This document shows, in pieces, positions 6,429 to 6,836 of a DNA stretch of 6,836 bases (positions within the stretch are counted from its first letter, which is position 1; each line of letters begins with the position of its first letter). Below the pieces are notes generated by a model. The model was not told the origin of the DNA, did no database searches, and worked only from the letters and a program-made list of their open reading frames with translations. The stretch comes from JBBRLG01 sp038231495 (GTDB lineage: Bacteria; Planctomycetota; Planctomycetia; Gemmatales; Gemmataceae), in NCBI GenBank assembly GCA_038231495.1, contig JBBRLG010000413.1, positions 1-6,836 on the forward strand, written 5' to 3'. The position numbers were made by a program, and so were the translations under genes.

Positions 6429-6682
6429 GATTCGGTGGCGTCCTCGGGCAGGGACCACCCACTCCAGGATGGTTCTTCGGGAAAAGCGATCCGGCTCACA
6501 AGGATTTCGCCAGGGTCGCCGCCGGCAGCACAAAGGCGGGCGTCCAGCCGCAAAGGGTCGGAATCGGCTGCCATGATATGCGTACCGTCCGGACTCCAGG
6601 CGACGTATTGACCGTTGTACTTTTCCAGTTCCGCCCGCGTGATCCGACTCTGGTTTCTGCGGAACTCATTTACTTCAACCAT
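6425..6682 (-). CDS. Small protein of unknown function (DUF5678-like), first gene of the protease pair
   Basis: Encodes 85 residues, acidic overall with a basic start (VNEFRRNQSRITRAEL). The central segment KYNGQYVAWSPDGTHIMAAD followed by DPLRLDARLCAAGGDPGEI and a closing beta-like LVSRIAF resembles the short DUF5678 type: a strand pair with V-A-W-S-x-D-G, a helix, then a final strand. The family assignment is from memory of that pattern and is tentative. A start at 6682 is supported by GGAGG at 6694-6690, seven bases upstream; an in-frame ATG at 6709 would add nine residues and place that ribosome-binding site inside the gene. Its stop overlaps the protease start as ATGA, so the two are very likely translated together. 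It could be an adaptor, inhibitor or substrate of the protease. No DNA-binding motif or membrane segment is visible. Confidence 0.7.
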   Translation of the reverse strand: MVEVNEFRRNQSRITRAELEKYNGQYVAWSPDGTHIMAADSDPLRLDARLCAAGGDPGEILVSRIAFPEEPSWSGWSLPEDATES

Positions 6683-6689
6683 GACGACG

Positions 6690-6694
6690 CCTCC
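6690..6694 (-). promoter_or_regulatory. Shine-Dalgarno GGAGG deciding the small-gene start
   Basis: On the minus strand GGAGG is followed by seven bases and then ATG at 6682. This is one of the best ribosome-binding sites in the window and favours the internal ATG over the upstream in-frame one at 6709. Confidence 0.75.
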
Positions 6695-6725
6695 AAAACG
6701 CCGGCTCATCCGGCAAGCCCTTTTC

Positions 6726-6754
6726 AGTGTAACCGGCCTGCCAACGGTTGGGAA
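6726..6754 (-). promoter_or_regulatory. Weak sigma70-like promoter candidate for the small protein/protease unit
   Basis: On the minus strand TTCCCA (6754-6749) and TACACT (6731-6726) are separated by 17 bases, each matching the consensus at four of six positions. The pair lies 44 bp upstream of the chosen start codon at 6682. Such matches arise easily by chance. Confidence 0.25.
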
Positions 6755-6761
6755 TGCCTTG

Positions 6762-6799
6762 GTGGCAATTGCCGCTGCTCTGCCCTACGGGTGTGGCAA
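6762..6799. repeat. Short palindrome and direct-repeat cluster in the terminal non-coding stretch
   Basis: GTGGCAA occurs at 6762-6768 and again at 6793-6799. The first copy is part of the 10-bp palindrome GGCAATTGCC (6764-6773). Between them TGCC (6781-6784) and GGCA (6795-6798) could pair. The stretch 6710-6836 shows no supportable gene. The cluster may be part of a dispersed intergenic element or an operator, but the repeats are short. Confidence 0.35.
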
Positions 6800-6836
6800 C
6801 TCGTTCGGGACCGTGCGGTGGTCGCCGTAGCCGCAA

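Noticed and set aside
6429..6533. 35-residue N-terminal extension of the retropepsin
   Set aside because: It would overlap the small upstream gene in another frame. The extension is Arg/Pro/Trp-rich with no family likeness, while the ATGA overlap supports the start at 6428.
6615..6830. 71-codon plus-strand frame at the right edge
   Set aside because: It overlaps the antisense small gene and its ribosome-binding site, has no convincing start signal and no known motif.

Overview
The window is high-GC bacterial DNA with dense, short-spaced genes. The combination of a def-fmt-rsmB translation cluster, a Uma2-type nuclease gene, a Fes-like esterase, and a small-protein/retropepsin pair suggests a planctomycete. 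That assignment rests on gene content and protein style only; there is no rRNA or other marker to confirm it.

Left edge (2-535, + strand): the 3' part of a serine esterase of the alpha/beta-hydrolase (enterochelin-esterase-like) type, whose start lies outside the window. It is followed by a 139-bp spacer holding a perfect 20-bp inverted repeat (564-610) and a TATAAT hexamer that may be the -10 box for the next operon.

Centre (675-5942, + strand): one tightly packed run of five genes, def, fmt, rsmB, a Uma2-family gene and miaB. Gaps are 20 nt or less (fmt may even overlap def, depending on its start), and there are ATGA-type overlaps or potential overlaps. Four genes serve translation: Fmt formylates initiator Met-tRNA, Def removes the formyl group from new proteins, RsmB methylates 16S rRNA, and MiaB methylthiolates tRNA A37. 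The Uma2 gene is the odd one out. It encodes a PD-(D/E)XK-like domain with a C-terminal charged coiled coil, and it looks less GC-rich at its 5' end. At the junction between its two domains it carries an in-frame A AAA AAG heptamer.

Right edge (5970-6682, - strand, convergent with miaB): a two-gene unit. An 85-residue protein of unknown function (DUF5678-like in appearance) overlaps by ATGA with a 152-residue single-domain retropepsin-like aspartic protease carrying a D-T-G-A motif. A strong GGAGG ribosome-binding site fixes the start of the first gene. The last 127 bp hold a weak promoter candidate and a small cluster of repeats, but no gene I can support. No tRNA, rRNA, CRISPR array or insertion sequence was seen.
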